Source: Tamarix chinensis (lineage: Eukaryota > Streptophyta > Magnoliopsida > Caryophyllales > Tamaricaceae). From it: DNA of 64,000 nucleotides. Below, piece by piece: positions 22,761-34,484 of the stretch (position 1 is its first letter; every line of letters begins with the position of its first letter). The position numbers and the translations under genes are program-made. The stretch is from positions 42,988,110 to 43,052,109 of the forward strand of contig CM060173.1 in the NCBI GenBank assembly GCA_030549775.1. The letters run 5' to 3'. The notes under the pieces were generated by a model. The model worked only from the letters and a program-made list of their open reading frames with translations. It searched no databases and had not been told where the DNA came from.

Positions 22761-23439
22761 AAATCTTGCTCCTTCACCCCCCTTTAGAACCCTTTCACCT
22801 CTCATTTTTGCATGAAACTCACGCTGCTCATGCAGGTGAGCTCCCCCTTGATTTTGGAAATCATTTAGCTAATTTTTAAGGTATAATAGTATTTTATGTT
22901 AAGTGTTTTACTAATTAAATTTTATAAAGTTTTATGCTTGGATTCTTATTTCTAACATAAAAATAATGGATATTATTTTAGGTGTTGAGTTGCTAATTAT
23001 GCTTGGTAAGATTTGATATCTTGTGGGATTAAGGTAACCGTTAATCCTCCTTAAATATATGGAAAAACGTATGCTAGCACATTTAGGGTTTAGTATGATT
23101 TTATGCATGTTTTGTATGCTTAGCATGATATGTATATGGTTTCTTATATTGTTTGATAAAAAGAAAAAGCATGATAACTTTTGTGCCATATGTAGGTATG
23201 TTAAATAAAGAAGGAGTTTGAATATGGATAGAAATGTTAAATACTTGTTTATGATGTATCATGTTGCTAATGCATGAATGATGTTATTGTTTAAGGGAAT
23301 TTAGTAATTATGCTTATGAGGTATATAAATCAATGTGTGTAGTTGCTAATGAGTATTATGTTGAAAAATGACAAGTTGGTGGACTTAGATGATAAGAATG
23401 AAGCACTAATATCATTATTTTATATAGTGTTAGTAAATT

Positions 23440-24500
23440 CATAAAAGTGGTGAATAAAGGGGTTGAGTGGAAATTTTATAAGTGAAAAGGGTGTTTCGGT
23501 AATTTTTGAGATAAAAGAATAATATGGTAATTTTATGATTAAATGGCCAAATGATAATTTACAAGTAAAGGATAAAATTGTAAGTTGTGAGAAAGAAGGG
23601 TAAATTGGTAATTTTGGAAGTAGGGGTAAAATAGTAATTTTGGATGAAGGAGGGCATTATGGTAATTTTGGAGGTAAAGGGGCAAAATCGTAATTTCATA
23701 AGTAAAGGGTAATATGGTAAATTTTATAAGTGAATGGTGAAGTGGTAATTTATAAGTAAAGGGGTAATATGGTAATTTGGGAAAGAAGGGTAAAATGGTA
23801 ATTATGTATGGAAAGATAAAGATGGTAATCTTGGATGTGAAAGGGTAAAATAGTAATTTGTAAAGTAAAAGATGTATGGTGGTAGTTTTCATAAATAAAA
23901 GGATATTATGGTAAAATTGGATGTAAGGGGGTAAAATGGTAATTTTGTAAATAAAAGGATATTATGATAAACTTGGGAGTAAGGGGTAACGTGGTAATTA
24001 TGATAACGACAAAAGATAATTTAGAAATTAAATTATGATTGCAGAAGGGCAATTGGATAAGTATGATGCTATAGAAGGGTAATTTGGTAAATTAACCAAT
24101 TAAAGGGCATTATGGTAATTTTAAATATGGACAAGAGTAAAATTGGTAATTGTAATTATGAAGAGGGGTAAATTAATTATGAGGAAGGTTTATTTGGAAT
24201 TTATGATAATTGAAAAGGGTAAATGGCAACTAAAATAATTGAGAGAGGTAAAATGGTAATTATGATAAGGAGAAGGGCAATTTGGTAATTTATCCAACTC
24301 AAGGGCAATTTAGTAATTATAACAAAGGAGAAGGGCGATTTGGTAATATAACCAACCAAAAGGGAAATATGATAAGCGTATTAATTATGAGGGGTGAATG
24401 GTGATCTAAAAAGTGTAGGAGACAATTTGGTAATCTAAAGTGGACAAGGGGTAATTTGGTAATTATGCAACCTTAAGGGTAACGTGGTAATTTATCAAGT
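23440..24500 (+). repeat. ~21-nt periodic array of the inner LTR
   Basis: Reverse-complement counterpart of 19340-20720 (AAGGGTAATATGGTAATTT-like units). The two arrays could pair as the stem of a long hairpin. Confidence 0.8.
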
Positions 24501-24806
24501 AAGGAATGAATACTTAACAATTATATAAGTAAAGGGAAAATGAGTAGTTTGTACCTAACACGTCTTTGAGATTGTGGAACATTAATACGATTAAATAATG
24601 CTGATTAGCCAAGTAAGAGTATCTGCTAATTAGTATGGCCTTAATGTTTTCTCTGTGATATTCTGGATAATCATCTGAATAAGAAATGATTAATGATATC
24701 ATAATGATTAAAGGTGAATAAGTATCAGATTATCGTGCTTTTCGTGATCACCTTAATTAAGACACTATTACTTAAAGTGAAAGACCTCGAGATCGGGAAT
24801 GGTGAC

Positions 24807-24829
24807 TCCTTAGGGGTCGCTACCCTAAG
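24807..24829. other. Short hairpin in the inner LTR
   Basis: CCTTAGGG and CCCTAAGG flank a 7-nt loop. The same hairpin is present in the outer LTR at about 19028-19050. Confidence 0.6.
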
Positions 24830-25199
24830 GACGTGGTTTAGTCCACGATTATTCTGGTATTTGCTGGTGTGCCTTTGTGCCCCAGCCAGGCCCTATATCT
24901 TACTCGTTCTAGCTCTACGGACCTAGTTAGGGAGTATGCATACTTATGGATTAGGTGTCCTTGTCGGTAGGGTACTGAGTTAGCTGTATGCACCAGTACG
25001 ACTAGGGTACCTTTGCGTCCTTGGGTTCATGGTTGAAGGGTACTGAGTAGCTGGTATGCACCGGTATGACCGGTGTACCTTTGTGTCCCGGGTTATCGAT
25101 CTCCCATTCGAGGCAAATAAATATGATTGATGTGCTGATTAAAGAAAAGGAAAGATACTATTATTGAAAGTGGAATATTAATGAGCCGGGCCCAGATGA

Positions 25200-25740
25200 T
25201 TATGATATTGAGTACTAGTCCACCGGTTATAATAGTGGTCCAGGAGCGTGTTGCCCTGGTATGTGATATTGAGTACCGGTCCACCGGTTATAATAGTGGT
25301 CCAGGAGCGTGTTGCCCTGGTATGTGATATTGAGTACCGGTCCACCGGATATAATAGTGGTCTAGGAGCGTGTTGCCCTGGTATGTGATATTGAGTACCG
25401 GTCCACCGGTTATAATAGTGGCCAGGAGCGTTGTGCCCTGGATGATGATTTTATATATATTCCGGTCCACCGGCTAAAATAGTGGGGGGCCCCGAGCTCA
25501 ATAAAACCAGTATTGTATGTGAATAAGATTATGGAAAAATACTAATCACTTATAGTGGAACACCATGTGAGTCGGGCCCAGACCGGTCCACCAGCAAATA
25601 ATAGTGGTCAGGTGCGTTCTGCCTTGTGCGTTTACCTTCCGGTCCACCGGCAATAATAGTGGTCAGAGGCATTCTGCCCTGTGTGTTGACTTCCGGTCCA
25701 CCGGCTATCATAGTGGGGTTCTCGCACTCACATGGACATA
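25200..25740 (+). repeat. Subterminal repeat cluster of the inner LTR, eight units
   Basis: Eight copies of GGTCCACCGG followed by TTATAATAGTGG. Four are in a clean 62-63-bp tandem with CAGGAGCGTGTTGCCCTGG between them. It is the reverse complement of the 18190-18660 cluster. Confidence 0.87.
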
Positions 25741-26479
25741 AAATATGATATTGATTGAATGATGATGGAATAATGGCTTAAGGCCAGAATGTATTGATCT
25801 TACACTATGACATGACTTAAGGCCCAAAGTATCGATCGTGTCTTATAAAGTATTATGTTTGTTATTGTTATGTATGCATCTCTCATTATTTATATGTATA
25901 GCTTGCATTATGTGCCGTATGCGGGCCTGTCTTTAAGTGTGGTATTAAAGGGTTACTCAGTACCGTAGTACTAAAGGGATTCCCTTTATGGGGCCCCTGC
26001 CTATTCAATGGGCAGTTCCCTTGTAGGTATTTTCAGGTGCTACTCAAGTGGGTTACGGGAAGGAGAGTAAGGAATTTTCCGGTATCGTTAGCTTTTTCTC
26101 TTTCTCATTTAAATTCTTGGTTTTAAATATTAACGTTGTTAAAGTAACCACCATTGGTGGATTTTATTCTTGTAAACGATTTGATGCGCTACTCTGATTC
26201 GTGTGTGTTGAATTTCTTTCAAGCTGTATTTCATTTTCTTAGCCTTAGCACTTGGTACTGGAACGGTATGAGTGAACTGGTGTGGTACTAAGTGTGGCGG
26301 TAATATTCCCAAAGTTCACGTTTTATTTATCTGCTTCCGCAATTATCTTTTAATAAAACGAAATTTTTCAGTAGTGAATTTTGGGGGTGTTACAAAAACA
26401 CTTTAATTAATTATCAATATACCTCAAAAATTTTCCAAACAAATTCCAAAACAAGGGGGAGCTCACGTTGCATGAGCAG

Positions 26480-27690
26480 CGTGAGTCTCATGCAGAAATA
26501 AGAGGGGAAAAGGCTCGAAGAGGGGTGAGGTAGAAGAGAGGAGAGGTGGCTCGGTTTAGGGACTTTAGGCTAGAAAAGAAGGTAGTTGGGGGAGGTTCCA
26601 AGGCAAGGGAATGGTGCAGTAGTGAAGAGGGGGTGTAGGTGGTGGCTAAGGGTGGTTTCACGGCGGTATAGGGCGGCGGCAATGCGATGAAGTTGGTTGC
26701 CGAGATGGGTCCAGGTGGAGGGGTTGTGAAGGAAGTAAAAGGAGAGGGAGAAATGGAGGGGTTCAAGGGGTGTTTTTGGCCAACTGATGCATGGCGGTTG
26801 TAGAGGGGGTTGCAGGGTGTCGAACGGTGGGTTGGGTGGCGGCAGAGGTGGCCGGATAGCGGCGAAAATGGCGGTTGCAGGTGGCTCGGTGGTAAGGGGA
26901 AAACTGGGGAGAAAAAGGAAGAGGGGGGAAAGGGAGGAAGTGCCAAGGCTCAAGGGTGGCTTAGGGGGCCTCGTGGTGGCGCAGGATGGTAGTAGGTGGT
27001 GGCAGAAGGCGGCGCAGGGGCTGGGCGCTGTGGTGCAAGCGGCGGTGGGTGGCGGTGATAAAAAAATGGGGAGAAGAATGGAGGGAGAAGGAAGGAGAGA
27101 AGAGGGAGTTCGGGGAAGGAGAAGGGATCGAAAATGAGGGGAATGAAGGGCTGGGGAGATGGAGAAAAAGAAGAGGGAGAAGAGAGGGGGCAGCGGCTGG
27201 CCGATCGGTGCTGCAGTGGTGGCAGGGTTGTTGGTTGGCAGGGGAAAGAGAGGGAAGAAGAAGGAAAGGGAGAGAGGCACGTGAGCTATGGTCCAGGGGC
27301 TGGTTTGGCTCGAAAAAGGAAAGAAAATGACGGGGGAAGAGAGAGAGGGAGAGGGAGGTAGGTGGTGGCTGGGTTGCAGGCGGTGGCATGCTCGACCATG
27401 GCAGAGGGCGTTGGTCGGGCGTGGGAGAAGAAGAAGGGAAGAAGGGGCTGGGTGGCTGGACCGGCGCAGGAAAAAAGAGAGCCAGCCGGTCCAGGAAAAA
27501 AAATAAAGGAGGGTAGCTGGGCTGGAGGGACGGGCGTGCGAGGAGGAGCAAGGGCTGGGGGAACGGGTCTGGCCCAAACGCGCGGGGGAGGGCTGGCCTG
27601 GCCGGGCGGCCCAAGGGAGGGGGAAAAGGAAAAAAAAGAGGAGAAGAAAAGGAAAAAGGGAATGGAAAATGGGGAAAATAAAATAAAATA
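26480..27690 (-). other. GC-rich core of the outer LTR with a 335-codon open frame
   Basis: Reverse complement of the core at 21601-22760. On the minus strand, frame 27577-26570 stays open for 335 codons and codes a Ser/Pro/Leu-rich low-complexity peptide. Its last ~90 residues parallel the 22240-22734 frame of the inner copy (both have PPLQPP-SWPKT and YRRETTL/CRRETTL). The openness may simply follow from base composition. Confidence 0.55.
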
Positions 27691-28001
27691 ATTTATAAAA
27701 TCATAAAATGTAATATTCTTGATAGATTATTTAGTTTAATAATTTAATTCATTATAATCTAAAATATAAATTTAAAAAGGATAAAGTGGGTAAAATATTA
27801 GTTTGGCAAATTATTTAAATAAAACAATATGATAAATAGAAAAATATTTATTTTTAATTTATTAAATACTCTTATCCAAATTTACATACTCTAAAATCCA
27901 TAAAATAATTAAAATAAATAATTTTACAAGCTAATTTTATTTCAAATGAAGTTATTTATTAAAATATAGGTTTTCGAAATTTTTTGGGGGATTATAGGTT
28001 T

Positions 28002-28776
28002 CACTTTGGACAAGAGGGCCAACATAGACCTGAGGGAAAGAGCAGATGCCTAGTGGAGGAGTGTCCATCATAGAGGTGGAAGGCCTACATGTTGGGGACC
28101 ATTTCTTAAGGTTCTTCATGCTCGTTTATATCCCATCCATATTTGTGTGAAGAAGTACGAAGGTTTTATAGCCCTTCAACAAGGAGACATGTCGATAGAG
28201 GAGTATTACATGAGGTCTATGGACTTACTCCAATTTTCTCCTAAGGTATAAGCCAATAAGGTGATGCAAGTTTGCCATTTCAAGATCAGCCTGGGAATTA
28301 GATACTAAGAGCTATTAGTGGGAGTTACTTTACTGAACATGGTAGGAATGTATGAGTAGAATTTGGAGGCTTCTCAAGTCATCCAAGCCCAGAGTGCCCA
28401 TTTAGGGGGAAAGAGGAAGTTTGAGGGCCGTTAGCATCCCAGTGATAGGAAGAAGGCCTACTCTGAAGGTAGCATGCTGCCTAAGTATGATAGGATTATG
28501 GGATTATCACCTTGAGTTGGAGGTTAGTCTAGGGTATGTGTTGAGGAGAGATATTACTATTGCAAGTACTATGGAGCAAATCACATGGGAGTAGATTATG
28601 GGGGCAACAAGGTGACTTTCTATGAACGTGGTATGGTCAGACACAGAGTCTATGAGTGTTCTTCTATCACCAATAAGTGTTGCCAGTCGAGCTATTTAGC
28701 TAGAGGTTAGAAACCTCACACCTTTTAGCAAGGTTAGGGATCAGCTAATGTTGTAGGAAATCTTATAGGAGGACAC
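28002..28776 (+). pseudogene. gag, second part, with degenerate zinc knuckle
   Basis: It continues gag with TLDKRANIDLRERADA, KKYEGFIALQQGDMSIEEYY and DLLQFSP, broken by several stops. Near 28550-28570 YYCKYYGANHMG marks a decayed CCHC knuckle. The frame connects with 17530-17655 once the solo LTR is removed. Confidence 0.8.
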
Positions 28777-29109
28777 TTGAATGTGATTAACCAGTTAGTG
28801 GTAGAGCATCAGGTTGATGTGGTCATCAGTATGCTTACTGTCACTACTTTTCCAATATGCGTATTGTTTGACTCTAGTGCATCAAATTCTTTTGTGCCAT
28901 CTGCATTCATAGCTAGAGCCGCTTTGCCTCTATCTAGTAGAGTTTCCACTTCTATTGTGTTACCTTTGGGGGATAGCATTGCATGCTCTAGGTTATATAA
29001 AGGAGTGGTCTTGATAGATAAAGGAGTAGAGTTTTCCTCATATCTCATGGAGCTTAAATTACGTGACTTTGATGTAATTGTTGGGATGTACATGTTGGGG
29101 AAGTATTGA
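28777..29109 (+). pseudogene. Retroviral-type aspartic protease domain
   Basis: It is open for 110 codons. It carries CVLFDSSASNSFVPS, where the family has D-S/T-G-A-S; the active-site glycine is replaced by serine. The C-terminal DFDVIVGMYMLGKY corresponds to the usual DVILGMDWL segment. It lies between gag and RT as in all Ty3/gypsy elements. Probably inactive. Confidence 0.82.
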
Positions 29110-29857
29110 GTGTTGATAGATTGCGCATAGGAACATGTCGTTCTGCAAGGACCAAAGGGAAATAGGATTTCTTATCAGAATTTTGAACCTAACCCTTTTG
29201 TAAAGGTCGTGTTGGCAATTGTGACGAGTACCCTTATTCATAAGGGGTATTCACTCTTCTTGTGTAGTGTTCAAAACACTAAGGCTATTGAGACATTGTT
29301 AGAGCAAATTGCAGTGATATGTGAGTATCCCGATGTATTCCCTGATGAGATTTTGGGTATGCCACCTATTTGAGATGTCAAGTTTACCATAAATGCATTG
29401 ATAGGGATGGAATTGATATCTAAATCCCTATATTGTATGACACCTGTAGAGATGAAAGACATTAAGGCCTACTTAGAGGGTTTATTGGGGAAGGGCTACA
29501 TCTGAGCAAGTATATTGCCATGGGGAGGGCCAATCCTATTTGTGAAGAAAAAGGACGGGGCCTGCGATTGTGCATTGATTACTAAGGGTTGAATTAGGTT
29601 ATGGTGAAGAACCACTATCCATTACCAAGGATTGATGACATGTTCAACCAACTAAAGGGAGCCAAGGTATTCTCCAAGATTGACCTTCGGTCAGGTTACC
29701 ATCATTTGAAGATAGAACAGTAAGACATCCCTAAGACTACATTTAAGACAAGATATGACCATTATGAGTTCATATTAATGCCTTCTGAACTCACTAGTGC
29801 GCGAACAACATTCATGTCTCTTATGAACTAGAATTTTTGACCATTCTTGGATCAGCT
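29110..29857 (+). pseudogene. Reverse transcriptase, N-terminal part
   Basis: Frames before and after stops give [55 protein letters not shown] and [12 protein letters not shown]. These are the fingers and palm motifs of Ty3/gypsy RT. At least five stops or shifts are present. The domain is cut at FLDQL by the insertion that follows. Confidence 0.85.
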
Positions 29858-30893
29858 TGTGATGCATAATACTAAACAAATAGAACTAGGCTAAGTGTTG
29901 GTGTTGAAAATGGGGAGTTTCTAATAAAAGTCTAAAAGAGTGGAGAATAAGAAAGGAAAATCTGAAAAGGATAACTTGATCTTGAGACCTTCAAAACTAG
30001 GTACTTGCATCAACCTACTAAGATTTCAACTCTTGGCCTAAATGGTGCAAGATTTTGGATAATTATCAAGACTACACCTTAATCTTGAGTGGAATTTGGT
30101 TTGACAACTTGGAGTTTTTTTTTTATATTTTATTATTTATCAATTGTGATCTACCCCTCTTCTAGCCTCTCCCTCTCTATTTGAAAGTGTTAGTTAACTT
30201 CTAGGGGTTACAAGAATAATCTAACCCATGATGGTTATATTGGCTACACCCTCACCCATGGTTGGTACCAACATGGATTAACTAAGGTTACAAGAGTTTA
30301 ATAAGCTAGTGCTAATTGTTTTTTCAAAAAATACTAGCCACCCATCACTTGATGGCTATCATTACATCTTATGATAGGCTTAGGGAATATAACTTATATA
30401 TTAAGAAAGTCTAACAACATACTTTAACTAAGTTTAGCTAATAAAGGAAATAATAAAATAGGTGAAGTCTCTTTGGTGGCTGCTACTTGATTTGCCAAGG
30501 CTATGGAGGTTGCTTCTCCTTAATTTAAGTCAGCTTTGGAGGGACTTAAACTTCCCATAACTGCTTTCCCAATGTCCCTAATTATTGCACAATAAAAGGT
30601 TGAAAATGTAGGTCATGTTTTGATTGAAAAAAACTAGAGTATAGAGGTGGATAAGGTGGTGGCTTGGTTGAGTGAAAATGAGGCCATATTGGAGCTGATT
30701 ATGGGATGGATTTTTTGGATCCATATTGCCGCCAAATGGAGCCATATTTATGTGTTTGATGGAGTTTTCATGGTTGTTAGTTAATCTAGTCATGTGTTGA
30801 CCCAAATGAGAATAGTTTTGAAGTCTTCAACTTTGAAAAATTTAATAAGCAAATTATATTTAATTTAGGCTACTTGATATGCTCTTGCATTAT
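29858..30893. mobile_element. Unclassified ~1.0-kb insertion inside the RT domain
   Basis: RT homology stops after FLDQL and resumes after 30893 with the IDAILIYSS motif. The intervening ~1036 bp has no coding homology that I recognise, an A/T-rich middle and a possible TG..CA outline. Neither clear TIRs nor a clean TSD could be fixed by eye. It could be a solo LTR of another family or a non-autonomous DNA element. Confidence 0.6.
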
Positions 30894-31735
30894 TTTGTCG
30901 TGTTTTTCATTGATGCCATCCTCATATACTCTAGTGATCGAGAAAAACGTAAAAAAAATATAAGTTAAATCTTGGCATTGTTGAGGTTATACCAGTTGTA
31001 TGCCAAGCTTTTAAAGTGTGAGTTTTAGCTAGATGAAGTGGATTTCCTTGGGCATGTATTTTCAAATGATGGGGTGGTAATGAATCCTTCCAAAATTCAA
31101 GTAGTTTCTGAGTGGCCAACATCGACATCTGTCAAGGATGTGCGTACTTTTCTGAGATTGGCTGGTTACTACCGTTGGTTTGTCACAGACTTCTACAAGA
31201 TAGCTTGTCCATTGATTAACTTGCTAAATAAGGCTACGTGATTTACATGGGATGAGAAATGTGGTGAAGCTTTTGAGGAGTTAAAGAATCATTTGACAAT
31301 AACCTTAGTGCTCATGTTGTCAAGTAGATATGAAAGTTTTCAAGTATACAACAACGCTTCTAAGCTTTGGTTAGGTTGCGTGCTAATGTAACATGGGAAA
31401 GTGGCAACGTATGCTTCCAAAAAACTAAAGAAACATGAGAAAAACTACCTGATGCACAACTTAGAGCTTGCTATAATAGTGTTCGCCCTTACAATTTAGA
31501 GGCGTTACCTCCATAGGATTCAGTGCAAGTTCTACACTGATTATAAGAGCTTGAAATACATCTTTATGCAGCAGGAGTAGTTGAATTTGAGACAACATCA
31601 ATGGTTGGAGTTTGTCAAAGATTACGACATAAAATTAACCTACTATGAAGGTGAGATTAATATGATGGAAGATGCACTTAGCCAGAAGATGTCACATATC
31701 TTGAGCAGGTTATGTTGTCAGATCACCTATATTGA
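30894..31735 (+). pseudogene. Reverse transcriptase C-terminal part and RNase H
   Basis: It resumes with IDAILIYSSDREK, where the catalytic pair DD has become DA. Then follow FLGHVFSNDGVVMNPSKIQ, VRTFLRLAGYYRWFV and TWDEKCGEAFEELK. RNase H follows with [19 protein letters not shown], and KFYTDYKSLKY-F. The end, YYEGEINMMEDALSQK, is the usual RH terminus. Stops interrupt it. Confidence 0.87.
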
Positions 31736-31979
31736 GAGCTCGAGAAGATGGAGATTGATTTGATCACCGCTGTTAGTCTAGAGGCAATAATGAGTGCACT
31801 TACTATCAAACCTTTGATATTTGAGGAGATTTGAGCTAATTAACTTGGCGATGTTAATCTCAAAAGGATCATGTAGGATATTAAAGAGGGTAAAGCTAAA
31901 GGATTTGAACTCCATGAGGACGGTTATGTCAGATACTATGGTAGGTGGTGTGTACCATAGGGATGTGAGGATATTAAGA

Positions 31980-32729
31980 GGAAAATACTAGGAGAATGTC
32001 ATTGTACTCCTTATTATATTCATCCTAAAGGGGAAAAGTTGTACAAGTATTTGAATAAGGCATATTGGTAGCCTTGTATGAAGCAATTGTACTCCTTAAT
32101 TTATTTATCCTAGAGGGGAAAAGTTGTACAAGTATTTGAATAAGGCATATTGGTGGCCTCGTATGAAGCAAAAGGTGGCAGAGTTTGTTGCTTGATGTTT
32201 GACCTATTAGAAGGTCAATATCAAGCACAATAGGCCAAAAGGGTTGGTCTTATAAGGGAAGTGGGACATCATTTTGATGGACTTCATGGTAGGTCTTTTG
32301 GAGAAGCGTAGTGGATTTGATTCCATCTGAGCTATGGTTGATTGCTTTACTATGTCAGCAGTGTTCATACCAATGAAGATGATGTGGAGTATGGAATAGT
32401 TAGCTAAAACTTATAGGAAGCATGTTTTGCGATAACATGGGGTCCTTAGAGACATTGTGTTAGACTGAGACCCTATATTCTTATCACACTTGTGGAAAAA
32501 GTTACAAGCTGCCTTTGGGACTTAGTTGAAGATGAGTGCTACTTTTCATCCAGTCACGGATGGTCAGATAGAGAGGACCATTTAGACTTTAGAGGACATA
32601 CTTTAGGTATGTGTGTTGGATTTTGGGGGCACTTAGGAGGACCCCCTGAACTTGATCGAATTTTCATACAACAACGGTTATCACGCTAGTATTAAGATGG
32701 CACCTTTTGAAGCCTTGTATGGGAGGAAT
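31980..32729 (+). pseudogene. Integrase core, first part
   Basis: The N-terminal zinc region (HPKGEKLYKYLNKAYW) is duplicated (see 32001-32170). The core has WDIILMDFMVGL, D-PIFLSHLWKKLQAAFGT and a PVTDGQIERTI glutamate. It ends with [20 protein letters not shown] and LYGRN, where the solo LTR at 32730 interrupts it. After the LTR and one GGAAT copy, the frame continues CHSPLYWSD. Confidence 0.87.
32001..32170. repeat. 85-bp tandem duplication in the integrase
   Basis: ATTGTACTCCTTA...GGGGAAAAGTTGTACAAG occurs at 32001 and again at 32086. The units are about 90% identical. Since 85 is not a multiple of three, it also shifts the reading frame. Confidence 0.88.
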
Positions 32730-33424
32730 TGTAACACCCCAAAATTCACTACTTTTTTTTAAAGCGGAATGAATTAAAATAGAAACACTTAAAACCTATG
32801 AATTTTGGGAATGTTACCGCCACACTTAGTACTAGACCGGTTCTCTCCGACCGTTCCAGTACCAAGTGCTAAGGCTAAGAAAAGATTTACATTAAATTCA
32901 AATCAATATTTCATAAAAGAACTCGAAAGATCATACCTTAAAATCAGAGTACGCATAAACGTTTATAAACGTAATAAAATAGAAATCAGAGTGCGAAATC
33001 AAAGAGGATAAATACTCCAATACAAAGAAATAATAGTAGGAAATAAAATTGCATAAAGAATGAAATACGACTACAACTCTCTCAAACCTCAAGCCAAACA
33101 TGCTCAACACTCAGCCCCGACTAATGTCTCGCCCACCTGCACAAATCAGAAGGGCATACTACTCGTGGGAATGAGCAGCACCCATGAAAAGGATGATCAG
33201 TACGCTACGTACTGAGTAAGGTAACCGAGCACTAAGGCCAACATATAATCACATAAAATAATACAGGATAACAAGAGATCATAGAGACTAGCACCATAAC
33301 ATACAGGCATACGATCATTCAGGTAAAAGTACAAAGGCCCAATTATAGTCCGGATTAATTACTTAACTAATCTCTGATCATAACTCATTCACACCATACC
33401 TTTTATCAAATCCATGTAAGTACA

Positions 33425-33780
33425 GGAACACCCCACTATTATTGCCGGTGGGCCGGTCACTTGCGGGACAAAGTCCACACCACTATTATTCGCCGGTGGA
33501 TCGGTCACTTGTGGGACAAAGTCCACACCACTATTCCTGACCGGTGGATCGGTCTGGTTCCTGCTCACATGGTGTTCCACTGTAAGTAATTAGTATCTTT
33601 TAAGCATTTGTAACTCTGGTTTGTTTTTATTGAGCTTGAGTCACCCCACTATTATTTTCGGTGGGCCGGAAACACACGGGTACAAAGCCTGACCACTATT
33701 ATTACTGGTGGATCGGTTACACATAGAACATCATGTCCTAACCACTATTTCTGACCGGTGGATCGGTCTGGACCCGGCTC
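33425..33780 (-). repeat. CCACTATT-CCGGTGG repeat cluster of the third LTR, six units
   Basis: Copies at about 33432, 33481, 33531, 33645, 33693 and 33745, at ~50-bp spacing within two groups. Same motif as in 18190-18660 although the flanking sequence has diverged. Confidence 0.82.
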
Positions 33781-34484
33781 AATAATCTTCCACTTTAAAT
33801 GATTAGTGTCTTAAGTATCTTATTTAAAGGCTTTCACCATGGACATGCACGAATCATAAATCATAAATTCCATATTCATCATCATGCTTACACTTTAATC
33901 ACCACATACATACGATAGCACAAAAACCCTAACTAGCCACACCAAACCCTAATTAACCACAACAACCCATAGTTAATCATTCCAAACCCTAATTCAGTCT
34001 CCTCCGTACCCTTAATTTGCTCCACGTGCTATTTTTCATCCCAAGTGCTCAAACACCCAAACAACACTTACATTACCTTCCTTACATCCCAAATTAACTT
34101 TCCACACGTAAATTTCATACCCATGCAGACATTAATCTCCCCATGCAAACCTTCGAACCTTTTTCATGCAAACCCTAAAATTCCACGTGAAACCCTAAAT
34201 TCAACCATGCAAACCCTAATACCGCCATTCAACCATCAATGCCACCATGTAAACCCTAATACCACTATACAACTATATAAATGCCACCATACAACCCTAA
34301 TACCACCATACAAACCATAAATATCACCATGCAAACCTTAATACCACCATACAACCATAAATACCACCATGCAAAACCCAAGATTCCGTCATACAATACC
34401 CTAAATTCAATCCATACCAACCAAATATTCATCCTTACCAAACCCTAGATTCAAATCACATAAAACCGAAGATTCATCCTTACC

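Larger units (their letters stand above)
21285..26394 (+). mobile_element. Inner solo LTR of the same family, plus strand, TSD AAAAC (5110 bp)
   Basis: It is flanked by perfect AAAAC (21280-21284 and 26395-26399). It starts TATAATACCCCAAAATTTTC and ends TTTTGGGGGTGTTACA, giving imperfect inverted ends of about 18 bp. It is inserted into the outer copy in the opposite direction: the outer LTR reads on the minus strand AAGT-GTTTT-ATTATT across the site, matching the uninterrupted sequence at about 22900 of the inner copy. Order: AT-rich start, GC-rich core (21601-22760), AT-rich spacer, 21-nt array (23440-24500), repeat cluster (25200-25740), 3' end. Confidence 0.9.
17656..27996 (-). mobile_element. 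Outer solo LTR of the ~5-kb LTR family, minus strand, TSD GGTTT, split by a second copy
   Basis: It is flanked by perfect 5-bp repeats GGTTT (17651-17655 and 27997-28001). Read on the minus strand it starts TATAATCCCCC at 27996 and ends GGGGGTGTTACA at 17656. Removing the nested copy 21285-26394 and one AAAAC leaves about 5226 bp. Internally, along the plus strand, it holds a subterminal repeat cluster (18190-18660), a 21-nt periodic array (19340-20720), AT-rich DNA, then after the nested copy a GC-rich core (26480-27690) and AT-rich DNA. There is no PBS, PPT or pol, so it is a solo LTR or LTR-like unit sitting inside gag of the Tekay/Del-like element. Confidence 0.88.

Noticed and set aside
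17656..26394. Foldback DNA transposon with 3.6-kb terminal inverted repeats
   Set aside because: The 5-bp TSDs GGTTT and AAAAC and the position of the GC-rich cores show two separate, opposed LTR insertions instead.
26570..27577. 335-codon open frame as a protein-coding host gene
   Set aside because: Ser/Pro-rich low complexity, no domain, lies wholly in an LTR, and its length follows from C-rich composition. It is kept only as a finding.
34045..34320. 91-codon open frame
   Set aside because: It follows the CCATGCAAACCCTAATACC repeat and has no conserved domain.
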